Shown here: piece after piece, positions 50,875 to 59,209 of the stretch
Numbering within the stretch: position 1 is the stretch's first letter
Layout of the letters: the number at the start of each line of letters is the position of its first letter
Source: Sphaerisporangium fuscum
GTDB lineage: Bacteria > Actinomycetota > Actinomycetes > Streptosporangiales > Streptosporangiaceae
Assembly: GCF_018531465.1 (NCBI RefSeq)
Contig: NZ_JAHDTF010000026.1
Span: forward strand, 1 to 64,000
DNA length: 64,000 bases
Reading direction: 5' to 3'
Notes under the pieces: generated by a model
Database searches by the model: none
What the model was told of the DNA's origin: nothing
What the model saw: only the letters and a program-made list of their open reading frames with translations
Translations under genes and position numbers: made by a program

Positions 50875-51884
50875 CGCCACAGGTCCACCTCCGTGCCGAG
50901 GCCCTGGGCGAGGGCGAGCTGCGCGAACCGGTGCCCGAGGGCGATGTCGGTGACGACCAGGCCGCTGTTGTAGGCGAAGACGCGCTGCCCGTCGCCGGTA
51001 CGGCCGGCGGTGCGCCCTGCCAGGACGTCGGGGAACTCCGCGTCGACGTCGGGAAGCCGGCCGTTCTCGTCGGCCATGTCGGTGCCGGTCACCCGCATCT
51101 GGGCGGCGCTGGTGGCGACGATCCGGTCCGCCCGGTGCAGGGTGGAGGGGGCGAGCCCGTGGCCGACGAGGACCGACAGCGCCGAGGGCTTGAGCCAGTC
51201 CGCCTCGACCGTCGCGGGGGTGCGCGGGCCCGCCGTGGCCACCACGACGTCGGCGTCGGCCGCCGCCGCGCGCAGGTCCTCCACGACCTCCACCTCGCGC
51301 TCGGGGAAGTACGCGCGCAACCGCTCCCGTACCGCGCGTATGCCGTCCGGGTGCGTGCCGAACACCGCAAGGCGCTCCAGGTCCGGCAGCGTGGTCAGCA
51401 GGAACGGCAGGGCGAGCCGGCCCTGGGTGCCCGTGCCGATGACCAGGGCGCGGCGGCTGCCGGGCGCGGCGAGCTCGCGGGCGAGCAGCGCCGAGACCGC
51501 CGGGGTGCGCAGCGAGCCGATCCGGCCGCAGTCCATCATCGCCACCGGCAGGCCGGTCCGGTCGTCGTAGATCGTCAGTGTGGTGTAGTAGCGCTGCTCG
51601 CCGCGGTCCGCCTGGAGCCCGTGCTTGTAGGAGGTCTTGATCGCCACGACGTCGCGCACCCCGTCCCGGCCCAGCATGGCGTAGGCCACGGAGTGCCCGT
51701 CGCCGGGCTTGACGGTGAGCTTGCGCGGGTTGTCCGACCGCCCGTCTGCGAGGGTCCGGTAGGCCTGCTCCACGACGGAGACGACGTCGGCGAGGCCGAT
51801 GTCGATGCCGGCCAGGTCGCCGGTGCCGAGGACGCGCAATGTTCGGTCGTCCGGGGACACGCCGTCCTTATCGGGGCGGGTCAC
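50871..51884 (-). CDS. sbnB: SbnB-like dehydrogenase (ornithine cyclodeaminase family)
   Basis: 337 residues of the ornithine cyclodeaminase/mu-crystallin family. The Rossmann motif is ALVIGTGTQGRLALPFL (about 142-158). The substrate loop is VAIKTSYKHGLQADRGEQRYYTT and the dimer segment MMDCGRIGSLRTPAVSALLARELA. SbnB oxidatively cleaves N-(2-amino-2-carboxyethyl)-L-glutamate to L-2,3-diaminopropionate with NAD. The pairing with an SbnA-like gene makes that assignment much stronger than for a stray cyclodeaminase. GTG overlaps the dioxygenase stop (GTGA). Confidence 0.86.
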   Translation of the reverse strand: MTRPDKDGVSPDDRTLRVLGTGDLAGIDIGLADVVSVVEQAYRTLADGRSDNPRKLTVKPGDGHSVAYAMLGRDGVRDVVAIKTSYKHGLQADRGEQRYYTTLTIYDDRTGLPVAMMDCGRIGSLRTPAVSALLARELAAPGSRRALVIGTGTQGRLALPFLLTTLPDLERLAVFGTHPDGIRAVRERLRAYFPEREVEVVEDLRAAAADADVVVATAGPRTPATVEADWLKPSALSVLVGHGLAPSTLHRADRIVATSAAQMRVTGTDMADENGRLPDVDAEFPDVLAGRTAGRTGDGQRVFAYNSGLVVTDIALGHRFAQLALAQGLGTEVDLWR

Positions 51885-52927
51885 GCGAACGCCTCGACGG
51901 CGACCTGGCCGTAGCCGTGTTCGTGCCGCTCGGCCGGCGGGCGGGTACGGCGTCCCGCCACCCGCACCGACGTCCGCTTCAGCCAGCGGTCGGTGCCGTC
52001 GTAGCGGGCCTGGAAGGGGACGCGGCCGTGTACGGCGACGTCGTTGTCCACGACGAGGATCTCGCCCGGCCGCAGGCTCACCGCCACGGACACGCGGGCG
52101 AGTTCGTCACAGAGGCGGTGGTAGGCGGCGCGATGCTCCTGCGGCGCCCGTTCCAGCGGGGTGTAGGCGGGATCGAAGCGCAGCGTGAGGCCGTCCCCGG
52201 CCCGCCACAGTGTGGGCACGGCCGGCGGCTCGCCGGGATACCCCTGGGCCTCGGCGTAGGCGTCGTCCGGCAGGATCGGCAGCACGGGCCGGGACAGCAG
52301 CTCGACATCGGCCTCCGGCAACCTGGTCCGGCGGACGCAGGCGGCCGTGGTGGCGACGTCGTCGTGGTTGCGCATGCAGCCGAGGATCAGCAGGTGGGCC
52401 CGCCCCGGGTGGAAGGCGTCCTCGGTGTGCGGGCTGAGCAGCACGCTGCTGCTCGCGCCGGTCTGCTCCTCCTCGTGGCCGGGCGAGGGCAGGATGTTGT
52501 GCACGAACCGGCCGTCCTGCTGTCCCTCCCAGGCGATGGGCGTCCCCATGGCACTGGAGACCAGCAGCAGGGCCACGTCGTACAGGGCGGCGGCGTCGCC
52601 GGCGGCCGACCAGTGCCGTGGGGTGGGGCCGATCGTGTCGTCGTCGACGTGCAGGCCGCGGAGGACGAACAGGCCGTCGGGGGTGTCGACCGGCCGGCAC
52701 GCGTGCCGCAGGCCGTCGCCGAGGGAGGCCGCCACCTGCGGCGCCCTCCTGAGCAGGCCGGGGTGGGCGGGTGAGCCGAAGTCGCCGAGCAGGGTGCGGG
52801 CGGCTGTGAGGAGTTCTCCCGCCAGGTCCTGGTCGAGCGGGCGGACGGGGGTGGGTCCGGGTTCCATGCGGTGAACCATCCGTTCGGGTGCGGGGGAGGG
52901 GATCGCGGTCCGCCGTCGTACGGGCAT
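51881..52927 (-). CDS. Fe(II)/2-oxoglutarate dioxygenase, VioC/AsnO/clavaminate-synthase-like hydroxylase
   Basis: 348 residues from the longest start (ATG 52927); ATGs at 52879 and 52867 are also possible, and none has a clear ribosome site. The iron ligands are in SPHTEDAFHPGRAHLL (H-x-E form) and, near the end, in VVDNDVAVHGRVPFQARYDG followed by DRWLKR, where the last Arg region binds 2-oxoglutarate. The HTEDAF and YDGxDRWLKR stretches are those of arginine and asparagine beta-hydroxylases (VioC, OrfP, AsnO). It is the first gene of the leftward operon, 88 bp from an iron box. It probably hydroxylates an amino acid, perhaps arginine, that becomes part of the metallophore. Confidence 0.82.
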   Translation of the reverse strand: MPVRRRTAIPSPAPERMVHRMEPGPTPVRPLDQDLAGELLTAARTLLGDFGSPAHPGLLRRAPQVAASLGDGLRHACRPVDTPDGLFVLRGLHVDDDTIGPTPRHWSAAGDAAALYDVALLLVSSAMGTPIAWEGQQDGRFVHNILPSPGHEEEQTGASSSVLLSPHTEDAFHPGRAHLLILGCMRNHDDVATTAACVRRTRLPEADVELLSRPVLPILPDDAYAEAQGYPGEPPAVPTLWRAGDGLTLRFDPAYTPLERAPQEHRAAYHRLCDELARVSVAVSLRPGEILVVDNDVAVHGRVPFQARYDGTDRWLKRTSVRVAGRRTRPPAERHEHGYGQVAVEAFA

Positions 52928-53015
52928 GGCGGAAGAGGCCCTGGGGAGCGCGGGACCTCGTCCTTGAGCGCGCTCGTTCCGGCGACCGAGCAGGAACCTA
53001 ACCCGCGCGGATCAC

Positions 53016-53034
53016 TTAGGCAAGCCTTACCTAA
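53016..53034. promoter_or_regulatory. Iron box 1 (DtxR/IdeR/DmdR operator)
   Basis: TTAGGCAAGCCTTACCTAA agrees with the 19-bp consensus TTAGGTTAGGCTAACCTAA at 15 of 19 positions, with perfect TTAGG and CCTAA ends. It lies 89 bp upstream of the dioxygenase start and is the likely operator of the leftward metallophore biosynthesis and export operon, giving repression when iron is plentiful. Confidence 0.85.
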
Positions 53035-53077
53035 ATATTGCGCAATCTCGCGACACGGCCTTGCGTGGGGGCAAAAA

Positions 53078-53096
53078 TAAGGATAGGCAAACCTAA
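53078..53096. promoter_or_regulatory. Iron box 2 (DtxR/IdeR/DmdR operator)
   Basis: The 19 bp TAAGGATAGGCAAACCTAA match the same consensus at 16 of 19 positions. It ends 33 bp before the GTG of the substrate-binding protein gene, so it should overlap the promoter or leader of the rightward importer operon. Its centre is 62 bp from that of box 1. A third half-site (AACCTAA, near 52996) lies to the left. Confidence 0.82.
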
Positions 53097-53129
53097 GAAA
53101 CGTCAAACTCCTGCGAAGCGAGGACATCG

Positions 53130-54689
53130 GTGGACCTGACGAGACGTCGGCTCATGGGGGCGGGCGGTGGCCTGGGCGCGGCCCTCCTGCTCGCCGCCTG
53201 TGGAGGGGGCGGTGACGCCATGCCCGCCCGATCCCTCCCGCCCGCCGCGCCGGGTGAGCCCCGGCGCGGCGGCACCCTCCGTGTCGGCGCGCTCGGCCGC
53301 GCCGGGGCCGTCACCCGGGACCCGCACGGCACCCAGGCCAACGAGAGCGACTATCTGATCATCAGCCTGCTCTACGACACCCTCACCGTGCCCGCCGGCA
53401 GGACCACCACGGCACCCAGGCTCGCCACCGGCTGGGAGCACTCGGGCGACCTGAAGACCTGGCGCTTCACCCTCGCCGAGGGCGCGAGGTTCCACGACGG
53501 CTCACCGGTCACCGCCCAGGACGTCGTCTTCTCGCTGCGCCGCCTGCGCGCCACCCCCGCCGGGACCTCCCGGCTGCCCGGCATCCAGGCCGCGAACATC
53601 ACGGCCGACGGCGCCCGCACCGTCGTCCTCGTCTCCGACTACGCCAACGCCGAACTGCCGCTGCTGACCCGGCTGACCACCTTCGTGATCCCCAAGGACA
53701 CCCCGGACGAGGCGATCGGCACGGCGCCCGGCAGCGGGCCGTTCCGGCTCGACTGGTACCGCGCCGGCAACGCCCGCCTGGTGCGCAACGACGGCTGGTA
53801 CGGCGGCACCGTGCACCTGGACGCGATCGAGGTGCGGATCTTCGAAAGCCCGCAGGCCATGGCCAACGCCCTGCTCGCCGGCCAGATCGACCTGGCCTCC
53901 AACGTCGGCGCCGTGGCCGCGCGCACCGTCCGGGGCCGTCCGGACGTCCGGACGGTGCGCCGGCCCGACGACATGGCGATGCCCATCGTCATGCGCACCG
54001 CCGACGGGCCGTTCGCCGACGCGCGGGTGCGCCGGGCGCTGCGGCTGGCGGTGGACCGGGAGGCCATGGTCAGGCAGGTCCTGTCGGGGTACGGCTCGGT
54101 GGCCAACGACATCATGGGCACCGGCGACCCCGCCTACGCCCGCGACATCCCGCAGCGCGCCCGCGACCTCGCCACGGCCCGGCGGCTGCTCCAGGAAGCC
54201 GGCTTCGACACCTCCCGGACCTACGAGCTGTACACCACCGAGGACATCGCCGGGCTGGCCGAGTCGGCCACCCTCTTCGCCACCCAGGTGCGCGAGGCGG
54301 GCGTCGACATCAAGGTGGTCAGGCAGGAGTCCGGGACGTTCTGGGACAAGACCTGGCTCAAGGGCGACCTCTACACCACCTACTGGGGCACCAACGACTC
54401 GGTGATCTTCTTCGCCGGCAAGACCATGGTGTCGGGCAGCGGGCAGAACGAGGCCGGGTGGAAGGACGCCGGCTTCGACGCGGCCTACCGGCAGGCCATC
54501 GGCACAGCCGACGCCGGCGCGCGCGGCCGGCTGCTGCGGAGATTGCAGGAGATCGAGCACGAGAGGTCCGGTTACCTGCTGTGGGGCATGGCCGACGGCA
54601 TCGACCTGGCCACCTCCGCCGTCCGCGACCTGCCCACGCTGCCGGGGTACGGCCGGGTGCGACTCGAGCGCGCATGGCTGGCGGTCTGA
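53130..54689 (+). CDS. ABC transporter substrate-binding lipoprotein, peptide/nickel (SBP_bac_5) type
   Basis: 519 residues. The N-terminus has a twin-arginine and lipobox signal (TRRRLMGAGGGLGAALLLAAC, cleaved before Cys about 27). The mature protein shows RRGGTLRVG, LYDTLTV, LATGWEHSGDLKTWRFTLAEGARFHDGSPVTAQDVVFS and VRRALRLAVDREAMVRQVL, the pattern of OppA/NikA/DppA proteins. It is cell-surface anchored and would capture the ferric or other metal-metallophore complex. GTG 53130 follows GAGG (53120-53123). It is the first gene of the importer operon under iron box 2. Confidence 0.87.
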   Translation: MDLTRRRLMGAGGGLGAALLLAACGGGGDAMPARSLPPAAPGEPRRGGTLRVGALGRAGAVTRDPHGTQANESDYLIISLLYDTLTVPAGRTTTAPRLATGWEHSGDLKTWRFTLAEGARFHDGSPVTAQDVVFSLRRLRATPAGTSRLPGIQAANITADGARTVVLVSDYANAELPLLTRLTTFVIPKDTPDEAIGTAPGSGPFRLDWYRAGNARLVRNDGWYGGTVHLDAIEVRIFESPQAMANALLAGQIDLASNVGAVAARTVRGRPDVRTVRRPDDMAMPIVMRTADGPFADARVRRALRLAVDREAMVRQVLSGYGSVANDIMGTGDPAYARDIPQRARDLATARRLLQEAGFDTSRTYELYTTEDIAGLAESATLFATQVREAGVDIKVVRQESGTFWDKTWLKGDLYTTYWGTNDSVIFFAGKTMVSGSGQNEAGWKDAGFDAAYRQAIGTADAGARGRLLRRLQEIEHERSGYLLWGMADGIDLATSAVRDLPTLPGYGRVRLERAWLAV

Positions 54690-55648
54690 CACCCCGGGCG
54701 CGGCGCGTCATGCTCGTGCCGGGCCGGATCGCCGTCCTGGCGGCGAAGCGGGCCCTGCCGCTCGTGGCGCTGCTCGCGCTGGTCTTCGCCACCGTCGAAC
54801 TGCTGCCCGGGGACGCCGCCACCGCCACCGCCGGACGCGGCGAGAGCGCCGCCGACCTGGAACGGCGGCGGCTGCTGCTCGGCCTGGACCGGCCCGTCCT
54901 CGAACGCTTCTGGGACTGGATGAGCGGCCTCCCGTCCGGCGACCTCGGCACCTCCGCCCGGGGCGAACCCGTGGCCCGCCTGCTCGGCGGCGCGTTCCCC
55001 GGCACCCTGACGCTGGGCGGGCTCGCGCTGCTGCTCACCGCCACCTGCTCGCTGGCGCTCGGCTGCTGGGCGGCGCTGCGGCCCGGCGGGCTGGTGGACC
55101 GGGCCGTCTCCGGCTCGGCGACCGCCGTCCTCGCGCTGCCGGAGTTCGTGGTGGCCGTCGCCCTCGTGCTGGTGTTCTCCCTGTGGACCGGCTGGCTGCC
55201 CGCCGTCACCATCACCGGCGCGGACGGCTCACCGGCCTCATGGCGGATGCTGGTGCTGCCCGTCCTCGCCCTGACGATCCCCCAGACCGGCTGGAACACC
55301 CGCATCGTGCGCGCCGCCCTCGCCGACGAGGCGCGGGCCCCCCACGTGGAGACCGCCGTTCTCGACGGGCTGCCGCCCCACCGCGTCCTGACCCGTCATG
55401 TGCTGCCCGGCGCACTGCCGACGATCACGGCCGGCCTCGCCACCTCCACCGGCATGCTGCTCGGCGGCGCCGTCGTCGTCGAGACCCTCTTCAACCATCC
55501 CGGCATCGGCTCGGTCCTCGCCGGAGCCGTGACCGACCGCGACACCCCCGTCGTCGCCGGGGTCACGGCGCTGACGGGGGCGGTCATCAGCGGCGTCCTG
55601 CTGCTGGCCGACGCCGTGCGCGATCTGATGTCCGGAGGCCGACGGTGA
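54674..55648 (+). CDS. ABC transporter permease, OppB/NikB type
   Basis: 324 residues with six helices. The first (ALPLVALLALVFATVELLPGD) and the C-terminal coupling motif EARAPHVETAVLDGLPPHRVLTRHVLPGALPT (the EAA loop, with G-LP) define BPD_transp_1 of the dipeptide/nickel type, as does VETLFNHPGIGSVL. ATG 54674 overlaps the binding-protein gene by 16 nt; ATG 54710 would shorten it by 12. It pairs with the second permease downstream. Confidence 0.85.
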   Translation: MAGGLTPRARRVMLVPGRIAVLAAKRALPLVALLALVFATVELLPGDAATATAGRGESAADLERRRLLLGLDRPVLERFWDWMSGLPSGDLGTSARGEPVARLLGGAFPGTLTLGGLALLLTATCSLALGCWAALRPGGLVDRAVSGSATAVLALPEFVVAVALVLVFSLWTGWLPAVTITGADGSPASWRMLVLPVLALTIPQTGWNTRIVRAALADEARAPHVETAVLDGLPPHRVLTRHVLPGALPTITAGLATSTGMLLGGAVVVETLFNHPGIGSVLAGAVTDRDTPVVAGVTALTGAVISGVLLLADAVRDLMSGGRR

Positions 55649-55682
55649 GGCCGCGCCGCGGGCCGGTGCCCGGAGGCCGCCG

Positions 55683-56501
55683 ATGACCGTCCGCCACGTG
55701 TCCCGGACCGTCGTGCGGGTGCTGCCCGCGCTGCTGCCGGCCGGCCTCGCCCTGGCGGGCCCGTGGCTCGCGCCGCACGCCGTCGACGTCCCCGTGACCG
55801 CCCCCTACGCCCCGCCGGACGGCGTGGCCCCGCTCGGCGGGGACCAGCTCGGCAGGGACGTCCTGAGCCGGCTGCTGGCCGGAGGCGCCGACCTCGTCGT
55901 CTCGTCCCTGGTCATCGCGGTCCTCGTCACCGGTGCCGCGGCGCTCCTCGGCGCCGTCGGCGCGCTGCGGCCCGTGGCCGGACGGGTCGTCGAGCGCGTG
56001 GCCGACGTCCTGATGCTGCTGCCCGCCGTGCTCGGGATTCTGCTCATCGCCCTGTCCTGGCCGGACGGCGGCAGGCTCGCGGTCGTCGCCGCCGCCGTCG
56101 TCCTGGGGGTGCCCTACGCGGTGCGGCTCGCGGCGGGGGCGGCGGCACCGGTGGCGGCCTCCGGTCACGTCGAGGCCGCGGCCGCCGGCGGCGAGCGGCT
56201 GTGGCACCTGGTCGTCCGCGACGTGCTGCCGAACCTGCGCTCCACCCTTCTGGCCCTCTTCGGGCTGCGGTTCGTCGCCGCCGTGTACGTCGTCGCCACG
56301 GCGGGGTTCCTCCAGGTCGGGCCGCAGCCACCGGCCCCCGACTGGGCGCTGATGATCCGCGAGAACGGGCCCGGCATCCTGCTCAACCCATGGGCGGTGG
56401 TCGCTCCCGGGGCCGCGGTCGGGCTGCTCGCCATGAGCGTCAACCTGGCGGCCGCCGCCCTGATCCCGCGGTCCGGCCGCAAGGCAGTGAAGATCCTGTG
56501 A
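55683..56501 (+). CDS. ABC transporter permease, OppC/NikC type
   Basis: 272 residues with about five to six helices. The N-terminal extracytoplasmic segment has the OppC-type APPDGVAPLGGDQLGRDVLSRLLAGG (compare GTDxxGRD), and the EAA loop is HVEAAAAGGERLWHLVVRDVLPN. It is somewhat shorter than typical OppC. It forms the membrane channel with the preceding permease. Its stop overlaps the ATPase start (GTGA). Confidence 0.86.
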   Translation: MTVRHVSRTVVRVLPALLPAGLALAGPWLAPHAVDVPVTAPYAPPDGVAPLGGDQLGRDVLSRLLAGGADLVVSSLVIAVLVTGAAALLGAVGALRPVAGRVVERVADVLMLLPAVLGILLIALSWPDGGRLAVVAAAVVLGVPYAVRLAAGAAAPVAASGHVEAAAAGGERLWHLVVRDVLPNLRSTLLALFGLRFVAAVYVVATAGFLQVGPQPPAPDWALMIRENGPGILLNPWAVVAPGAAVGLLAMSVNLAAAALIPRSGRKAVKIL

Positions 56502-58099
56502 AACGCCCCCTCCGCGCCCCGGTCGTCCGGGTGTCCGAGCTCACCGTGGCGGCCCTCGACGGCCGTCCGCTGCTGGAGCGGGCCTGCCTGGAACTGTCCC
56601 CCGGCCGGCTGGTCGCGCTCACCGGGCCCTCCGGCGCGGGCAAGACGACCCTGCTGCGGGCCGTCACCGGCCACCTTCCTCCCGGTACGGCACGCGTGGC
56701 CGGCCGCGTGGAGGCGTTCGGCCACGACGTGCTCGCCCTCGCCGAGGGAGGCGACCGCCGGCTCCGCGATCTGCGCCGCAGGCGGCTCGCCTACGTCGGG
56801 CAGGATCCGGGTTCGGGGCTCAACCCGCGCATGCGCGTCCGCTCCCTCGTCCGCGAGCTCGCCGCCGACCGCGGCCGGGGGGACGCCGTGGCGGCACTCC
56901 TCGCCGAGGTCCGGCTGGCCGACGGGGAACGGCTGGCCCGCAGGCGGCCCGGCTCCCTGTCGGGCGGGCAGCAGCGACGGGTCGCCCTCGCCCGCGCCCT
57001 GGCCCGCCGCCCCGAGGTGCTCCTGCTGGACGAGCCCACCGCGGGATTGCACCCCGCGCTGCGCGAGGAGATCGGCGAGCTGCTGCTCCATCTCGCCCAC
57101 GTGCGCGGCCTCGCGGTCGCCTTCTCCTGCCACGACGCCGGCCTGGTCTCCCGTCTCGCGGACGACGTGGTGGAACTCGGCGCCGCCGCGCCCCGGCCCC
57201 GCGTCGTCCCCGGGCTGCGGGCAGGCGGGGACGCGCGGTCCGCCGCCGCGTACGGGGGGCGCGCGCCCGCCGCCCGCGACCTCACCGCGATCTCGCGGCC
57301 CGCCGCCGAGCCGTACGAGCCGGGCGTGGCCCTTCTCCAGGTGCGCGGCCTGGAGGTGACGCTGGGGGGCGTGCCGGCGCTGCGCGGCGTCGACCTGACC
57401 GTCGCCCGTGGCTCCTCGGTGGGCATCGCCGGAGCCTCAGGGGCCGGCAAGACGACGCTCGTGCGAGCCGTCGTCGGCCTGCTACCGGTCACCGGCGGCA
57501 CGGTCGGCCTCGACGGCGTCCCCCTCGCGGGAGGGCTGCGCGGGCGCGACCGGGAGCAGCGCCGCAGGATCCAGCTGGTGACGCAGGACCCGCTCGGCGC
57601 GCTCAACCCGAGCCGGACGGCCGGCGCCGCCATCGGCAGGCCGCTGCGGCTGCACCGGCGCTGCCCGCCCGCTGAGGTGCCGGCCCGGGTGGCGGAGCTC
57701 CTGGAACAGGTGGGCCTGCCGGCCGCGTACGCCGGGCGCCACCCGCATGAGCTGTCGGGCGGGCAGCGTCAGAGGGTCGCCATCGCGCGGGCACTGGCCG
57801 TGGGCCCCGACGTGCTGATCTGCGACGAGGTCACCTCGGCGCTCGACCCCGCCACGGCGGCGGCGGTCATGGACCTTCTGCTCGGCCTGCGCGACCGGCA
57901 CGGGCTGACGCTCGTCCTGATCAGCCACGACATACCGCTGATCGCCGCACGGACCGGCGCTCTCGCCGTCCTCGACGCGGGCCGGATCGTGGAGTCCGGC
58001 CCCACCGCCGAGGTCCTGGCCCGGCCGTCGCACGCGGCCACCCGCGCCCTGCTCTCCCAGGCGCCCGTTCTCGCGTCCCCCCGATCGGGAAGGGGGTGA
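56498..58099 (+). CDS. ABC transporter ATPase, two fused nucleotide-binding domains
   Basis: 533 residues. Domain 1 (about 1-240): Walker A GPSGAGKTT, Q-loop VGQDPGSGLNPRM, signature LSGGQQRRV, Walker B VLLLDEPT. Domain 2 (about 280-533): Walker A GASGAGKTT, Q-loop VTQDPLGALNPS, signature LSGGQRQRV, Walker B VLICDEVTSALDP, H-loop ISHD. In many peptide/nickel systems these are two genes (OppD, OppF); here they are fused. It powers the importer encoded upstream. Its stop abuts the convergent LysR gene with no spacer. Confidence 0.9.
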   Translation: MKRPLRAPVVRVSELTVAALDGRPLLERACLELSPGRLVALTGPSGAGKTTLLRAVTGHLPPGTARVAGRVEAFGHDVLALAEGGDRRLRDLRRRRLAYVGQDPGSGLNPRMRVRSLVRELAADRGRGDAVAALLAEVRLADGERLARRRPGSLSGGQQRRVALARALARRPEVLLLDEPTAGLHPALREEIGELLLHLAHVRGLAVAFSCHDAGLVSRLADDVVELGAAAPRPRVVPGLRAGGDARSAAAYGGRAPAARDLTAISRPAAEPYEPGVALLQVRGLEVTLGGVPALRGVDLTVARGSSVGIAGASGAGKTTLVRAVVGLLPVTGGTVGLDGVPLAGGLRGRDREQRRRIQLVTQDPLGALNPSRTAGAAIGRPLRLHRRCPPAEVPARVAELLEQVGLPAAYAGRHPHELSGGQRQRVAIARALAVGPDVLICDEVTSALDPATAAAVMDLLLGLRDRHGLTLVLISHDIPLIAARTGALAVLDAGRIVESGPTAEVLARPSHAATRALLSQAPVLASPRSGRG

Positions 58100-58987
58100 T
58101 CATCTGGCATTGCCGGCCGCGACGAGGTCGGCGAACTCCACGGCGAGCGGCGAGAGCGCGCTCCACTCACGGACGGCCCAGCCGACCGTGAGCGGCGTCA
58201 GGCACGGGACGGGAACGGCCCGCACCGGGCTGCCGGGGGAGAGCGCCAGGCGGGGCAGGGCCGGGAGGATCGCGTGCCCGATGCCCAGCTCGGCGAGGAG
58301 TACCGCGGTGTCCCAGTCGGCGACCCCGACCGGCGCCGGAGGACTGAAGCCGAGCCGGACGAAGTCGTCCTCCAGCCGCTGCCGGGACGACGAGTTCTCC
58401 GGGTGGGCGATGTGGCGGATGGCCGGGAGGTCCTCGGGATGGATGACGTCCCGTGCGGCGAGGGGATCGTCCACGTGGACGACGAGGACCCAGGGCAGGT
58501 CGAGGACCGGCCGCTGCCGGATGCCGGGCGGCGGCTCGCCGAGCGTGATCCACGCCAGGTCCACCCGGCCGCCGTGCAGGAGCTCGACGCAGCGGCGGGC
58601 CGAGTGCGCCGACCGGAAGTCGAGGGTGACGCCGGGGTGACGGCGGCGGAAGGCCATGATCGCGTCGGCCATGAAATGGCGCACCGTCACGCCGCCGGTG
58701 GTGATCGCCACCGTACCGCCGTCGCCGTCGCGGAGCTCGGCGAGCCGGCGCATCGCGGTGTCCAGGGAGGCGATCCCTCCGAGGGCCGCCTGGTAGAGGA
58801 TCCGCCCCGCCTGGGTGGGGACGACGCCGCGCGGCCGGCGTTCGATCAGCGGCAGGCCCGTCTCGCGTTCGAGCCGTTTGACGTGCTGACTGACCGCCGA
58901 CTGTGTGCGGGACAGGGCGCGGGCGACGGCGCTGAGGTTGCCGGCCTCGTACACGGCGACGAAGACGCGAAGGTCGTCGAGAGTCAC
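58100..58987 (-). CDS. LysR-family transcriptional regulator
   Basis: 295 residues from GTG 58987 (TTG 58996 would add three). The N-terminal winged helix is LDDLRVFVAVYEAGNLSAVARALSRTQSAVSQHVKRLERETG, and PTQAGRILY follows. The C-terminal periplasmic-binding-like effector domain begins near residue 90 (GTVAITTGGVTVRHFMAD). Convergent with the importer ATPase and divergent from the DUF6817 gene, it may regulate the latter or itself. No ligand can be named. Confidence 0.87.
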   Translation of the reverse strand: MTLDDLRVFVAVYEAGNLSAVARALSRTQSAVSQHVKRLERETGLPLIERRPRGVVPTQAGRILYQAALGGIASLDTAMRRLAELRDGDGGTVAITTGGVTVRHFMADAIMAFRRRHPGVTLDFRSAHSARRCVELLHGGRVDLAWITLGEPPPGIRQRPVLDLPWVLVVHVDDPLAARDVIHPEDLPAIRHIAHPENSSSRQRLEDDFVRLGFSPPAPVGVADWDTAVLLAELGIGHAILPALPRLALSPGSPVRAVPVPCLTPLTVGWAVREWSALSPLAVEFADLVAAGNAR

Positions 58988-59209
58988 ATGCCCCAAGGTA
59001 TCCCTGGGGTGTGCCCAAGGAAATCCAGGAATTGACTGGGGTCGGCGGGAATCTGAAGATGACGTTCAGAAGCCGCGGGCGAGGCACCGCGGACTTGGCG
59101 GCAACCCGTCAGCGGTGCCGTCCGGCCATCCGGCGTCCCGGGACGCACGGCTCAGGCGCCGGCCGGTGCCGCTGACGGGTGCCGACCGCGAGAAGGGCTG
59201 GGGCGAGGC

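Noticed and set aside
45733-50973. A 1746-codon open frame on the plus strand
   Set aside because: It is the antisense image of the MATE and metallophore genes, with a repetitive Arg/Gly/His-rich product and no family motifs. High GC keeps stops rare on the opposite strand.
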